Origin: Empedobacter stercoris
GTDB taxonomy: Bacteria > Bacteroidota > Bacteroidia > Flavobacteriales > Weeksellaceae
Reading direction: 5' to 3'
Assembly: GCF_025244765.1 (NCBI RefSeq)
Contig: NZ_CP104209.1
Coordinates: forward strand, 1,742,501 to 1,806,500
DNA length: 64,000 bases
A model generated the notes under the pieces. The model ran no database searches and was not told the origin of the DNA. It saw only the letters and a program-made list of their open reading frames with translations. Positions 34,751-44,677 of the stretch are shown here, piece after piece. The stretch's first letter is position 1, and each line of letters opens with the position of its first letter. The position numbers were made by a program, and so were the translations under genes.

Positions 34751-35572
34751 ATGAAAACAAGAGTTGCAATACAAGGTTATATTGGTTCGTATCATCATGA
34801 AGCTGCCAATAATTATTTAGGAAATGACATCGAAATTGTAGAATGTGATACATTCAAAACCTTGGCAAAATCGCTTGCAAAAGGAAAGGTTGACAAAGCA
34901 GTAATGGCAATTGAAAACACAATCGCCGGAGCAATTTTACCAAACTATGCATTGCTTACAAAATACAATTTAAAAGTTGTTGGCGAGATTTATTTATCCA
35001 TTCAACATCAACTAATGGTCAAAAAAGGACAAATTTTAGAAGACGTAAAAGAAGTTCGTTCGCATCAAATGGCCTTATTACAATGTGATAAGTTTCTTGA
35101 AAAACATCCAACTTGGCGCGTTGTAAATGATATTGATACCGCATTAACAGCCAAAGATATTGTAGAACAAGATTTAAATGATGTTGCGGCGATAGCCTCT
35201 CGAAAGGCAGCAGAAGTTTATGGATTAGACATTTTAGCTTCGAGCATTCAAACGTTTCAAGATAATTTTACTCGTTTTTTTGTATTGCAACGCGAGCACA
35301 ATGATTACGAAGATTTCAACAAAGTTTCGATGCGATTTTCAGTTCCACACAAAGCTGGTGCTTTGGTAGATGTACTGAATCAAATTGCGGAATGTGGAAT
35401 TAATATGGATAAAATACAATCTGTTCCAATTATCGAAAAACCTTGGGAATATTCTTTTCACATCGACATTACGTTCGATCAAAAAGAAAAATATTATGAG
35501 TTACTTGGTAAAATTGCACGAAAATTAACGGATTTAGAAATATTAGGCGAATATAAACTGGGAAAAAAATGA
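34751..35572 (+). CDS. pheA: Prephenate dehydratase
   Basis: The 273-residue enzyme from ATG 34751 turns prephenate into phenylpyruvate (phenylalanine synthesis). The upstream start at 34724 lies in the terminator and was rejected. The catalytic domain spans about 1-185 (VAIQGYIGSYHHEAANNYLG; MAIENTIAGAILPNY; the conserved ending with NFTRFFVLQRE). The C-terminal ACT domain (about 195-273) has KAGALVDVLNQIAECGINMDKIQSVPI, the site of feedback control by Phe. There is no fused chorismate mutase. The stop overlaps the next start by 4 bp (ATGA). Confidence 0.95.
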   Translation: MKTRVAIQGYIGSYHHEAANNYLGNDIEIVECDTFKTLAKSLAKGKVDKAVMAIENTIAGAILPNYALLTKYNLKVVGEIYLSIQHQLMVKKGQILEDVKEVRSHQMALLQCDKFLEKHPTWRVVNDIDTALTAKDIVEQDLNDVAAIASRKAAEVYGLDILASSIQTFQDNFTRFFVLQREHNDYEDFNKVSMRFSVPHKAGALVDVLNQIAECGINMDKIQSVPIIEKPWEYSFHIDITFDQKEKYYELLGKIARKLTDLEILGEYKLGKK

Positions 35573-36711
35573 TAGCAGAAGCCCAACGATTAGAAAGTGT
35601 TCAGGAATACTATTTCTCGAAAAAATTACAAGAAATAGCGAACATGAAAACCGACATACCAATCATTTCATTAGGAATTGGAAGTCCAGATTTACAACCT
35701 CATCCAGATGTGATTGCAGCATTAATCAAAAATTCTCAAAGCGGAATTAATGGTTATCAAAGTTATCGAGGTATTCCAGAAATGAGAGAGGCAATGGCTA
35801 ATTTTTACAAAAATAAGTTTCATGTAACAGCTAATCCTACAACTGAAATTTTACCGCTGATGGGTTCAAAAGAAGGAATTATGCATATTTCGATGGCTTT
35901 TCTGAATGAAGGCGATAAAGTTTTGATACCAAATCCTGGTTACCCAACGTATTCTTCGGTAACTGAATTAGTACAAGCAGAACCCTTGTTCTACGATTTG
36001 AAAGATGAAAATAATTGGCTGCCAGATTTTGAACAATTAGAAAAATTAGCTGAACAAAAACCCAAAATCATGTGGTTAAATTACCCACATATGCCTACAG
36101 GAGCTAAAGCTTCGAAAGATGTTCTAAGAAAAATAGTGGAATTTGCTACTCGTCACAATATTTTAATCGTCAATGATAATCCGTATAGTTTTATTCTGAA
36201 CGATGAACCAACAAGTATATTAGCAATTGATGGCGCAAAAGAGGTTTGTATTGAACTGAATTCCTTAAGTAAAACCTTTAATATTGCGGGGTGGCGTGTA
36301 GGAATGGTAATCGGAAAAGAAGCTTTTATTAACGCTATATTAAAAGTGAAATCTAACATGGATTCGGGAATGAATTTTGCTATACAAAAAGCCGCTACAA
36401 AAGCACTTTTAGTCGATGATTCTTGGTACGATGAGTTGACAAAAGTATACGCAGAACGAAGAAAAGTGATTTGGGAAATTGCAGATATTCTAAATGTAAA
36501 CTATAACCCAGATGCTGCAGGAATGTTTATTTGGGCAAAGCTTCCAGATGGAAAAGATGATAAAGAATTTATTGACCAAATTCTTCACGACAAGAAAGTG
36601 TTTATAACACCAGGAAGTATTTTCGGAAGCAATGGTGAAGGTTTTATTCGATTCTCACTATGTGCACCATTAGAGAAGTTGATTGAAGTTAAGAAAAGAG
36701 TCGAAGCATGA
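35569..36711 (+). CDS. Aminotransferase class I/II, probably aromatic
   Basis: The 380-residue PLP enzyme has the Schiff-base lysine in SLSKTFNIAGWRVGMV (about residue 228), the Asn/Asp pair VNDNPYSF, and the Arg in GFIRFSLCAP near the C-terminus. The family includes aspartate and LL-diaminopimelate-like aminotransferases. The position between pheA and tyrA, overlapping both by 4 bp, suggests it makes Phe and Tyr from phenylpyruvate and hydroxyphenylpyruvate. That role is inference from context. Confidence 0.9.
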   Translation: MIAEAQRLESVQEYYFSKKLQEIANMKTDIPIISLGIGSPDLQPHPDVIAALIKNSQSGINGYQSYRGIPEMREAMANFYKNKFHVTANPTTEILPLMGSKEGIMHISMAFLNEGDKVLIPNPGYPTYSSVTELVQAEPLFYDLKDENNWLPDFEQLEKLAEQKPKIMWLNYPHMPTGAKASKDVLRKIVEFATRHNILIVNDNPYSFILNDEPTSILAIDGAKEVCIELNSLSKTFNIAGWRVGMVIGKEAFINAILKVKSNMDSGMNFAIQKAATKALLVDDSWYDELTKVYAERRKVIWEIADILNVNYNPDAAGMFIWAKLPDGKDDKEFIDQILHDKKVFITPGSIFGSNGEGFIRFSLCAPLEKLIEVKKRVEA

Positions 36712-37556
36712 AAACAATTTCAGTAATCGGTTTAGGATTAATCGGAGGTTCGTTTGCTTTAGCGTTAAAAAAAGTTGGTTTTGCCGAAAAAATTATTGGA
36801 GTAGATCAAAATGTAACGCATCAAATTGAAGCGTTAGAATTAGGTATTGTCGATGAAATTGCACCATTAAATGAAGCACTTTCTCAATCAGATTTAGTCG
36901 TTATTGCAGTTCCAATTAATTCGATTCAGAAAGTATTACCAGAGATTTTGGATCAAATTAATGATAAAACAATTGTGATGGATATGGGATCAACAAAAGC
37001 TGGAATTTGTAAAAAGGTTTTGAATCATCCCAAAAGAAAACAGTTTGTTGCTACACATCCAATTGCTGGAACTGAAAATTCAGGACCAAAAGCAGCTTTT
37101 CCAGAACTTTTCTTAAACAAAGTCGCAATTTTATGTGATGTTGAAAAAAGTGAAAAAGAAGCTGTTAAAAAAGTGAAAAAGATTTATCAATCGCTTTGGA
37201 TGAATGTCAAAACGATGACATCTGATGCGCATGATGCACATATTGCTTATGTTTCTCATCTTTCACATATTACATCGTTTGCCTTGGGACAAACTGTTTT
37301 AGAAGAAGAAAAAAACGAAGAAGCAATTTTTGACATGGCAGGTTCTGGGTTTGAATCTACTGTTCGTTTAGCAAAAAGTTCACCTGATATGTGGACACCT
37401 ATTTTGATTCAGAACCGAGAAAATTTACTCAATGCGATTGATGCTTATCAAACCCAAATTTCTAAAATCAGAAAAATGATTGAAGAAAAAGAAGCTACTG
37501 ATATTCATCAATATTTAAAAAATACGAACGACATACGTCGAATCTTAAATAAATAA
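36708..37556 (+). CDS. tyrA: Prephenate dehydrogenase
   Basis: The 282-residue enzyme makes 4-hydroxyphenylpyruvate from prephenate with NAD(P). The Rossmann motif GLGLIGGSFALALKKVG is at 7-23. The catalytic His region is VATHPIAGTENSGPKAAF (about 112), and SHLSHITSFALG follows (about 184). There is no fused chorismate mutase and no clear ACT domain. It overlaps the upstream aminotransferase by 4 bp. Confidence 0.94.
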   Translation: MKTISVIGLGLIGGSFALALKKVGFAEKIIGVDQNVTHQIEALELGIVDEIAPLNEALSQSDLVVIAVPINSIQKVLPEILDQINDKTIVMDMGSTKAGICKKVLNHPKRKQFVATHPIAGTENSGPKAAFPELFLNKVAILCDVEKSEKEAVKKVKKIYQSLWMNVKTMTSDAHDAHIAYVSHLSHITSFALGQTVLEEEKNEEAIFDMAGSGFESTVRLAKSSPDMWTPILIQNRENLLNAIDAYQTQISKIRKMIEEKEATDIHQYLKNTNDIRRILNK

Positions 37557-37655
37557 AATAATAGCTGTCTTTCTGAGCTTGGCGAAGAATCACAAAAAAG
37601 AATAAATAATTTACACTCAAACAAGTAAATATTAAACCTTAAATTTGTAAACATT
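37557..37655. other. Short gap with a dispersed-repeat-like sequence
   Basis: The start of the gap (CTTTCTGAGCTTGGCGAAGAATC, 37569-37591) resembles the CTGAG..TTGTCGAAGAATC repeats scattered through many Bacteroidota genomes. A -7-like TAAATTTG is at 37640-37647 but no -33 box is clear. Confidence 0.4.
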
Positions 37656-38735
37656 ATGGAAAATAATAATTGGATAAAAGAATACGATAAACCAATGATC
37701 ATCGCTGGACCTTGTAGTGCAGAAAGTGAAAAACAAATGATGACAATCGCCGAAGATTTGGACAAAGATTATGTACAAGTTTTTCGTGCTGGAATTTGGA
37801 AGCCTCGTACTAAACCAAATTGTTTCGAAGGAGTTGGTGCAATCGGATTAAACTGGTTGAAAAAAGTAAAAGACGAATTCGGAATGAAAATCGCAACTGA
37901 AATTGCCAACGCAAATCACGCAAAATTAGCATTAGAATATGATGTTGATGTATTGTGGATTGGTGCACGTTCTACTGTAAACCCGTTTACAGTTCAGGAA
38001 ATAGCAGAAGCTTTACGCGATACAGACAAAACTGTTTTGGTGAAAAATCCTGTTAATCCAGATTTAGATTTATGGATTGGAGCTTTAGAACGTTTAGAGG
38101 GTCAAGGAATCAAAAACTTAGGTGCCATTCACCGTGGTTTCTCTACGTATAAAAAGACAAAATACCGTAACAATCCACAATGGCAAATAGCGTTAGATTT
38201 CAAAAATAAATTACCTAATGTTCCAATTATATGTGATCCATCTCATATTTGTGGAAATAGAACAGGTTTATTTGATGTTGCTCAACAAGCCTTCAATTTC
38301 GAGTACAACGGATTAATGATTGAAACACATAATAATCCTGATGAAGCTTGGTCGGATGCTGCACAACAAATTACGCCAGCTCGTTTATTAGAAATCTTGA
38401 AAGATTTAGAAATTCGCCAATCTGATGATCCAGATGCAATTTACAAAACTGGAATTGAAAACTTACGTCATCAAATTGATGAATTAGATAACTCTATTTT
38501 AGATACTATTGCACAACGTATGAGAGTTGCAAATTCTATTGGAGAATTGAAAAAAGAACATAATGTGGCTGTTTTTCAACCAGATCGTTGGAAACAAATT
38601 AAAGATAATTCGGTAAAAGCTGGAGTTTCTTTAGGTTTATCGGAGGATTTTGTTGATAAATTATTACAAGCAATACATCAAGAGTCTGTTGCACAACAGA
38701 ACCAGATTATGGTTAAAAAAGAAGAAAAAATATAA
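37656..38735 (+). CDS. aroF: Bifunctional DAHP synthase / chorismate mutase (type II CM)
   Basis: The 359-residue protein fuses two shikimate-pathway activities. Residues about 1-260 are the DAHP synthase of the KDPG-aldolase-like (AroA-beta) group: MIIAGPCSAESE (14-25), FRAGIWKPRTKPNCFEGVG, VLVKNPVNPDLDLWIGAL, PIICDPSHICG. Residues about 270-350 are an AroQ-type chorismate mutase (LRHQIDELDNSILDTIAQRM, IGELKKEHNVAVFQPDRW). The mutase supplies prephenate to PheA and TyrA encoded upstream, and it may confer feedback control on the synthase. The symbol is approximate. Confidence 0.94.
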   Translation: MENNNWIKEYDKPMIIAGPCSAESEKQMMTIAEDLDKDYVQVFRAGIWKPRTKPNCFEGVGAIGLNWLKKVKDEFGMKIATEIANANHAKLALEYDVDVLWIGARSTVNPFTVQEIAEALRDTDKTVLVKNPVNPDLDLWIGALERLEGQGIKNLGAIHRGFSTYKKTKYRNNPQWQIALDFKNKLPNVPIICDPSHICGNRTGLFDVAQQAFNFEYNGLMIETHNNPDEAWSDAAQQITPARLLEILKDLEIRQSDDPDAIYKTGIENLRHQIDELDNSILDTIAQRMRVANSIGELKKEHNVAVFQPDRWKQIKDNSVKAGVSLGLSEDFVDKLLQAIHQESVAQQNQIMVKKEEKI

Positions 38736-38741
38736 ACAATA

Positions 38742-39662
38742 TTGAAAGGAATTGTCATAAAATCTACTGGTAGCTGGTATCATCTTCTTACGGAAGATGG
38801 TACAACTTATCAGGCAAGAATTAGAGGAAAATTTAGAATAGCAAATATCAAACACACTAACCCAATTGCGGTTGGTGATGAGGTTGATTTTGAAATTGAT
38901 AAAGATGATATTGCGGTTATTACAAAAATATATGACCGTAAGAATTACATCATTCGAAAATCGGTCAACCTTTCCAAAAAAACACACATTATTGCTTCTA
39001 ATATTGATGTCGCTTTTTTGGTTGTAACGCTTACTAATCCCAAAACTTCGTTTGGTTTTATTGACCGATTCTTGATTACTGCCGAAGCTTATCATATTCC
39101 TGTTGTCATTCTATTCAATAAAATGGATACGTACACAGCAGATGAAATCGCTGAACTAGAAATTTACAAATCAATATACAATACAATTGGTTACGAAAGC
39201 ATTGATATTTCTGCCGAAACAGGTTTAAATTTAGATAAAGTAAAAGCGTTAATGAAAGATAAAGTAAGTTTAGTTTCAGGACATTCTGGAGTTGGAAAAT
39301 CTACATTATTAAATACATTAAATCCCGATTTAAATTTAAAAACGCACGAAGTATCTGATTTTAATAGCAAAGGACAGCATACCACAACTTTTGCCCAAAT
39401 GTACGAATGGCCTTTTGGTGGTTTCATTATCGATACTCCTGGAATCAAAGAATTTGGTTTAGTACACATTGATAAATCTGAATTGCAAGGTTACTTTCCT
39501 GAAATTTTAACGTTGAAATACAATTGTAAGTTTGATAATTGTATTCATGTTAACGAACCAAAATGTGCTGTTCGAGATGCCGTTGAAAATGATGAAATAG
39601 CTATTTCACGTTACGAAAATTACCTCACTTTTTTAGAAGAAGATATTTACACTGGTAAATAA
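38742..39662 (+). CDS. rsgA: Ribosome small subunit GTPase RsgA
   Basis: The 306-residue GTPase helps 30S maturation. It starts with TTG 38742, 6 nt after the previous stop. An OB fold (about 1-65) is followed by a circularly permuted G domain: G4 LFNKMD (about 126) comes before G1 GHSGVGKSTLLNTL (about 182) and G3 DTPGIKEFG (about 232). The C-terminal zinc knuckle is CKFDNCIHVNEPKCAV. It sits last in the aromatic operon with no functional link. Confidence 0.96.
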   Translation: MKGIVIKSTGSWYHLLTEDGTTYQARIRGKFRIANIKHTNPIAVGDEVDFEIDKDDIAVITKIYDRKNYIIRKSVNLSKKTHIIASNIDVAFLVVTLTNPKTSFGFIDRFLITAEAYHIPVVILFNKMDTYTADEIAELEIYKSIYNTIGYESIDISAETGLNLDKVKALMKDKVSLVSGHSGVGKSTLLNTLNPDLNLKTHEVSDFNSKGQHTTTFAQMYEWPFGGFIIDTPGIKEFGLVHIDKSELQGYFPEILTLKYNCKFDNCIHVNEPKCAVRDAVENDEIAISRYENYLTFLEEDIYTGK

Positions 39663-39672
39663 AATAGCATAA

Positions 39673-39709
39673 ATAATCCATTTCTACAGAAATGGATTAT
39701 TTTTTTTTC
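39673..39709 (+). terminator. Terminator after rsgA
   Basis: AATAATCCATTTCT-ACAG-AAATGGATTATTTTTTTT hairpin with T-run, about 12 nt after the rsgA stop. Confidence 0.88.
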
Positions 39710-39772
39710 AAATTACGGTTTCACGTAAAAAAAGACCATTCACACCGTTTATTTTTGCTAAAATTATTTTGA

Positions 39773-40045
39773 ATGAGCAATTTATCTGTGCAGATAGCAT
39801 TGGATTTTGTTGAATGCACAAAAGAACAAAAAGAAATATTTTTGAAACATTTGGAAGTTTTAAAATGGCAGCCAATTAATCCAAATAAATTATGGATTGC
39901 TGAGTTCGAAAATAGTGAAAACAATCAAAGTCGATTAGATAGTATTGAGCGAGAATTAATCTTAGCAAAAGAAATCTCTAATCTGTATGAATTAGATTAT
40001 GCAATAATTATTGAAAATGAAATTTATTTTAATCAATTAAATTAA
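39773..40045 (+). CDS. Hypothetical protein, 90 residues
   Basis: A small acidic soluble protein (MSNLSVQIALDFVECTKEQKEIFLKHLEVLKWQPI...) with no signal or membrane segment. No family is recognised. Base and codon use resemble the neighbours. It lies between two terminator hairpins (39673-39709 and 40088-40134), so it is probably a single-gene unit. Confidence 0.55.
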   Translation: MSNLSVQIALDFVECTKEQKEIFLKHLEVLKWQPINPNKLWIAEFENSENNQSRLDSIERELILAKEISNLYELDYAIIIENEIYFNQLN

Positions 40046-40087
40046 CCATAATAAACATAAAGCGATTGCTTTCCAAACTAAAATTAC

Positions 40088-40134
40088 GACAAAGCGTTAA
40101 AACTCATTTAAAATATGTGTTTTTAACGCTTTTT
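40088..40134 (+). terminator. Terminator hairpin before dtd
   Basis: AAAGCGTTAAAA (about 40091) pairs with TTTTTAACGCTTTT (about 40120-40133), followed by T. Confidence 0.75.
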
Positions 40135-40195
40135 TATTTGTTAACTTTTTCTTAAATTTCTAAAGTTTTTTTATTAAATACAAGACACCTTATTT

Positions 40196-40645
40196 ATGCG
40201 AATGATTTTACAGCGTGTACAACATGCTTCTGTAATGGTTGAAGGAGAAATAACTGGAAAAATAAACAACGGAATTTTGGCTTTGGTAGGTTTTGAGCCT
40301 GAGGATACAAAAGAAGATTTTGAATGGATTTCAAAAAAAATGATTCAATTAAGAATTTTTAACGATGAAAACGAGGTAATGAATTTAGACGTGCAACAAA
40401 CAAAAGGTGACATTTTGATCGTTTCCCAGTTCACGTTACATGCTTCAACAAAAAAAGGAAACCGTCCTTCTTACATAAAAGCATCAAAACCAGATTTAGC
40501 TCAAGAGCAATATCACTCTTTTTTGGAGGTTTTAGAGACCAATTACAAGCCTGTACAAAAAGGAATTTTCGGTGCCGATATGAAAGTTGAATTACTCAAC
40601 GATGGTCCAGTAACCATTTTTATCGATTCGAAAAATAAAGAATAA
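40196..40645 (+). CDS. dtd: D-aminoacyl-tRNA deacylase
   Basis: The 149-residue enzyme removes D-amino acids (and Gly) mischarged on tRNA. DTD signatures are RMILQRVQHASVMVEGE at the N-terminus, SQFTLHASTKKGNRPSY (about 80-96, including the SQFTL active site) and a C-terminal NDGPVTIFIDS (the GP cis-proline motif). Length is normal (about 145-150). Confidence 0.96.
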   Translation: MRMILQRVQHASVMVEGEITGKINNGILALVGFEPEDTKEDFEWISKKMIQLRIFNDENEVMNLDVQQTKGDILIVSQFTLHASTKKGNRPSYIKASKPDLAQEQYHSFLEVLETNYKPVQKGIFGADMKVELLNDGPVTIFIDSKNKE

Positions 40646-40666
40646 TTAATATAACACTATTATTGA

Positions 40667-42562
40667 ATGAATAAAACTCTACTTTTTACAACTTTATTTA
40701 TCAGTTCTTTTTGCTTTTCGCAAAATTATGCAGTCGATCAAATTCCAGCCGATTTGTTAAAAGATGCCTATGCTGTTGTCCGAAAGGAGGATGAAAAAAT
40801 TGATCTTTTAAAAATTGATGAACTCAAACACACAAAAGAAGTTGTGGTTACAGTTTTGAATAAAGCTGGAGATAGCTATGTAAGAGCACAAGCACATTAC
40901 AATCCGAATATCAAAATTGATGCATTAGAAGCTGTGTTGTTTGATGCGAATGGCAAGGAAATTAAAAAATTTAAATCCAAAGATTTTAGTGATCAAAGTT
41001 TTGTGAGTAGTGGTCAAATGTACACGGATGATCGTATCAAATACCTTAATTTCACGCCTACTCAATATCCTTATACGATACATTATAAAATTTCGATTAC
41101 GAGTAAAAATACGATTGGTATCCCAAAATGGTTTCCTGTAAAAGCTCCAAATTTATCCATCGAAAAATCATCTTATTCTTTCACGAATAAAACAAATTCT
41201 GTTATCCGAATTAAGGAAAATAATTTTGTCGGATTTAACATTCAAAAAGAAGGTGATACGAATAATCTAAACTATAGATTTAATCATATTCCAGCTTTTA
41301 ACGAAGAAGATAAAATGTTGAGCATCAGAAATATTTTTCCAAATGCTGTTTTAGCTTCGAATCAAATTAATATCGATGGAGTTAAAGGTACATTTGATAA
41401 TTGGAATGATTACGGAAAATGGACCTACGATTATTTAGTGGGAGGTAAACAAGATTTTACAACAGCTCAAAAATCATTTTTCCAACAGCTTGTAAAAGAT
41501 GCAAAATCAGAAAAAGAGAAAGTCCAGATTTTGTACAAACATCTCCAAAACAAAGTCCGTTATATTGGTGTACAATTAGGTATCGGTGGACTGTCGCCAT
41601 TTCCCGCTTCTTATGTAGAAAGTAAAAGTTATGGCGATTGTAAAGCGTTGACAAATTACACGATGTCGATGTTAGATGCTGTTGGCATCAAATCTTATTA
41701 TACCGAAGTACACTCAGGATCACCTGCACAAGATATGACTGAGGATATGATGTATTTACAAGGTGATCATGTTATCTTGTATGTACCATTAAAAGACGAA
41801 GATATATGGTTAGAAACAACTAGTCAAACTTCAGCATTTAATTATTTAGGTGATTTTACAGCGAACAGAAAAGTATTTATTTTAGATGAAAAAGGTGGAA
41901 AAATAATTCCTTCTCAAAGTTTCAAACCAGAAGACAATCAATTAATCGTAACTGGTAATGCTACAATCTCTGTTGATGGAACACTGAATTTTCAATTTAA
42001 AGAAACGTCAAAAGGATTGATTTATGAAAATTTAGCAAGATACAATCAACTTAGTGAAAAGGATCTTGATATTCGTCTAAAAAACAGATTTTCATCTTTA
42101 CAAGGAATTCATTTTAAGCAAAAAGAGTTTGAAAACGATTGGGAAAATGCAGTTTTTACATCCAATTTTGATTTTTCAGTTCCTAATTACGCTAAAATTC
42201 AGGGAAACAATATCATCATTAATATGATTCCTGTAAATCGTGAAGAAACCTCTTTGAAAAAGGCAAAAGACAGAAAGTTTGATTTTAAAATTGAATCTGG
42301 ATATGTTGACGAAGTAATCTATTCGCTTGCATTACCTGCTGGTTATAGATTGCCTCAAAAATTTGATTCAATTTCTGTGAAATCGGTTTTTGGTGAATAT
42401 CATTTAGAAATCAATCCAAAAGAAAATGCCACAATCGAGGTTAAACGTATTTACAAACAATTGCCTGGAAAATTTACCAAAGAAAAGTTCAATGAATATG
42501 TAGAATTTCGCCGACAAATAGCAGGATATGACAACACAAAATTACTTTTAGAAAAACTATAA
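40667..42562 (+). CDS. DUF3857 / transglutaminase-like exported protein (first of pair)
   Basis: The 631-residue protein has a signal peptide (1-18, ending FCFSQ). A DUF3857 beta domain spans about 45-215, and a transglutaminase-like domain about 260-370 with SYGDCKALTNYTMSMLDAVGI (Cys), the His in EVHSG, and the Asp region nearby. The C-terminal part resembles DUF2569/DUF3858-type beta domains. Such proteins are exported to the periplasm or surface; their function is unknown. It is followed 9 bp later by a second DUF3857 gene. Confidence 0.85.
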   Translation: MNKTLLFTTLFISSFCFSQNYAVDQIPADLLKDAYAVVRKEDEKIDLLKIDELKHTKEVVVTVLNKAGDSYVRAQAHYNPNIKIDALEAVLFDANGKEIKKFKSKDFSDQSFVSSGQMYTDDRIKYLNFTPTQYPYTIHYKISITSKNTIGIPKWFPVKAPNLSIEKSSYSFTNKTNSVIRIKENNFVGFNIQKEGDTNNLNYRFNHIPAFNEEDKMLSIRNIFPNAVLASNQINIDGVKGTFDNWNDYGKWTYDYLVGGKQDFTTAQKSFFQQLVKDAKSEKEKVQILYKHLQNKVRYIGVQLGIGGLSPFPASYVESKSYGDCKALTNYTMSMLDAVGIKSYYTEVHSGSPAQDMTEDMMYLQGDHVILYVPLKDEDIWLETTSQTSAFNYLGDFTANRKVFILDEKGGKIIPSQSFKPEDNQLIVTGNATISVDGTLNFQFKETSKGLIYENLARYNQLSEKDLDIRLKNRFSSLQGIHFKQKEFENDWENAVFTSNFDFSVPNYAKIQGNNIIINMIPVNREETSLKKAKDRKFDFKIESGYVDEVIYSLALPAGYRLPQKFDSISVKSVFGEYHLEINPKENATIEVKRIYKQLPGKFTKEKFNEYVEFRRQIAGYDNTKLLLEKL

Positions 42563-42571
42563 CACACTTAT

Positions 42572-44590
42572 ATGAAAACATTAATTGCGATAGTGGCCTC
42601 TGTTGCTACAGTTTCAAGTTTTGCGCAAGATGTGAAATTTGGAAAAATATCAAAACAAGATTTCGAGAAAACAAAGAGTACAATACAGGCAGATGCTCCA
42701 GCAGAAGTTTTGTATGCAGATGGAAATTATAAAGTAAGTTTCAATACAAATCAGGGCGGTGTTGAACAAACAAAAAAAGTTTTTTATCGCATGATTGTCT
42801 TTGATAAAGACAAAACACCTGACGATGTTTTAAAAATTGAAATTCCTATTTATAAAAGCACAACAACTGATCAAGATAAATTACTTTCTTTAAAAGCTGT
42901 TACTTATAACTTAGAAAATGGAAAAATAGTTGAGCAAAAAGTAGAGAAAAAAGATATTTTCTTAGAAAAAGTTCATCGTTTTTTAGATAAGCAAACCTTT
43001 ACATTTCCAAATGTTAAAAATGGCTCAATCTTAGAATATACATACGAAATTGTTTCTCCTTTTGTTCGACAAACTGACGCTTGGTATTTCCAACAATCAA
43101 TACCAGTTGTTGCAAGTAATTTTACATTTCAAAATCAGGAATATTTTAATTATCAACAAGATTTGAGAGGTGGTTTTACGCCTAAAATATCAACTAACTC
43201 GAAAGAAGAAACATTTACAAGTACTTCCTTTGGAAACAGAGGTGTTTCAAGTTTCGGAGGAGATATGGGAAACCAAGGAGCTACTTCAACTACTCAAAAA
43301 CTAAAATTAAATACCCAAACCTACACTTTAACCAACTTACCTTCTTATTCTCGCGAAGCTTATGTGCTCAATCCACGAAATATGTTAGCAAGTATTCAGT
43401 TAGAGCTAGCCTCTTTCTCAGTACCGGGTAGAACAACAGAAAATTATGCGACTACTTGGGAACGCATTGGAAAAGACTTGATGGATCACGAAGGTTTTGG
43501 TCGCCAATTAAACGGAAATAACTTTTTAGACGAGACGGTAAACGCAACAATAGCAGGAAAAAATACGAATACCGAAAAAATGACTGCTATCTATGATTAC
43601 GTTAAAAAGAATTTTACGTGGAACGAATACCACAGCGAAACAACTGAAAAAGGAATAAGAAAAACATTTAATGAGAAATCTGGAAATGTTGCTGATCTTA
43701 ATTTATTATTGACTACAATGTTGCGAAAAGCTGGATTAAATGCTAATCCTATTGTGTTAAGTTCTTTGCAAAATGGATTAATTAATTATTCATTTCCTTC
43801 TCGCAGCAAACTAAATTATGTCATTGTTGGGGCAGATGTGGATAATGATTTTTATCTGATGGATGCGACGGATAAGAATGCACAAATCAATTTATTGCCA
43901 CTAAGAGCAATCAACGATCGTGGATTTATGGTAAATGAAAAAGGAATCAAAGAAATTCCTTTGCGCAATTCTGTTATGACGAATAATAAAATATCAATTA
44001 CCGCCGATTTAACTACTGATGGAAATTTGAAAGGTCAATTTTCTAATGTAAGAGATAATTACTTTTATATGTTCGATAAAAATGAAATTGCAAACGATCC
44101 AAAAGCGTTCGAAAAAGAATTTGTAGAAGATTATAATTTCGAAATTTCTGATTTTAAAACACAAGATAACAATCAAAATAATATTCGTCATCAATTCAAA
44201 TTTGATGATGTAAAAGTGGATGTTGCAGGAAACAAAATCTTATTCAATCCCTTTCTTTTTGTAACAAACACAAAACATAACTTGAATTTAGAACAACGTA
44301 ATTATAACATCGAATTTGGTGCGCCAATAACGAATACAAATACAGTGAAAATTAAAATTCCTGAAGGATACAAAGTAGAAACTTTACCTGTAGATAAACA
44401 ATTTACAATGCCAGATCAAGTTGGGGGATATATTTGCAAAGTAATAGAAAAAGATGGCTATATTATTGCTCAAGCTCAAAAAGTAATGCCTTACAGTACT
44501 TTACCAGCACAATATTACAAACCATTGAAAGAATTTTTAACAAATATCATTCAAGCTGAAAGTCAGCAAGTGATTTTAGTTAAACAATAA
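42572..44590 (+). CDS. DUF3857 / transglutaminase-like exported protein (second of pair)
   Basis: The 672-residue protein has a signal peptide (1-18, ending SSFAQ), a DUF3857 domain (about 55-240) and a transglutaminase-like fold (about 320-420: MTAIYDYVKKNFTWNEY, then SGNVADLNLLLTTMLRKAGLNA). The usual catalytic Cys after GDC/GxC is replaced (SGNVADLN), so this copy is probably not catalytic. It is in operon with the first DUF3857 gene and may be its partner or a diverged duplicate. Confidence 0.83.
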   Translation: MKTLIAIVASVATVSSFAQDVKFGKISKQDFEKTKSTIQADAPAEVLYADGNYKVSFNTNQGGVEQTKKVFYRMIVFDKDKTPDDVLKIEIPIYKSTTTDQDKLLSLKAVTYNLENGKIVEQKVEKKDIFLEKVHRFLDKQTFTFPNVKNGSILEYTYEIVSPFVRQTDAWYFQQSIPVVASNFTFQNQEYFNYQQDLRGGFTPKISTNSKEETFTSTSFGNRGVSSFGGDMGNQGATSTTQKLKLNTQTYTLTNLPSYSREAYVLNPRNMLASIQLELASFSVPGRTTENYATTWERIGKDLMDHEGFGRQLNGNNFLDETVNATIAGKNTNTEKMTAIYDYVKKNFTWNEYHSETTEKGIRKTFNEKSGNVADLNLLLTTMLRKAGLNANPIVLSSLQNGLINYSFPSRSKLNYVIVGADVDNDFYLMDATDKNAQINLLPLRAINDRGFMVNEKGIKEIPLRNSVMTNNKISITADLTTDGNLKGQFSNVRDNYFYMFDKNEIANDPKAFEKEFVEDYNFEISDFKTQDNNQNNIRHQFKFDDVKVDVAGNKILFNPFLFVTNTKHNLNLEQRNYNIEFGAPITNTNTVKIKIPEGYKVETLPVDKQFTMPDQVGGYICKVIEKDGYIIAQAQKVMPYSTLPAQYYKPLKEFLTNIIQAESQQVILVKQ

Positions 44591-44607
44591 AAATATAGAA
44601 ACTGCGA

Positions 44608-44641
44608 ATAAAGCCAACTCCAAACGCGAGTTGGCTTTTTA
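44608..44641 (+). terminator. Terminator after the DUF3857 pair
   Basis: AAAGCCAACTC-CAAACGC-GAGTTGGCTTTTTATTTTT hairpin with T-run. Confidence 0.88.
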
Positions 44642-44677
44642 TTTTTGTACCTTTATCTTTTAAAAATTTTAAACAAA

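Noticed and set aside
34605..34853. Minus-strand 82-codon ORF over the pheA leader
   Set aside because: It is antisense to the leader peptide and attenuator and has no start context or homology.
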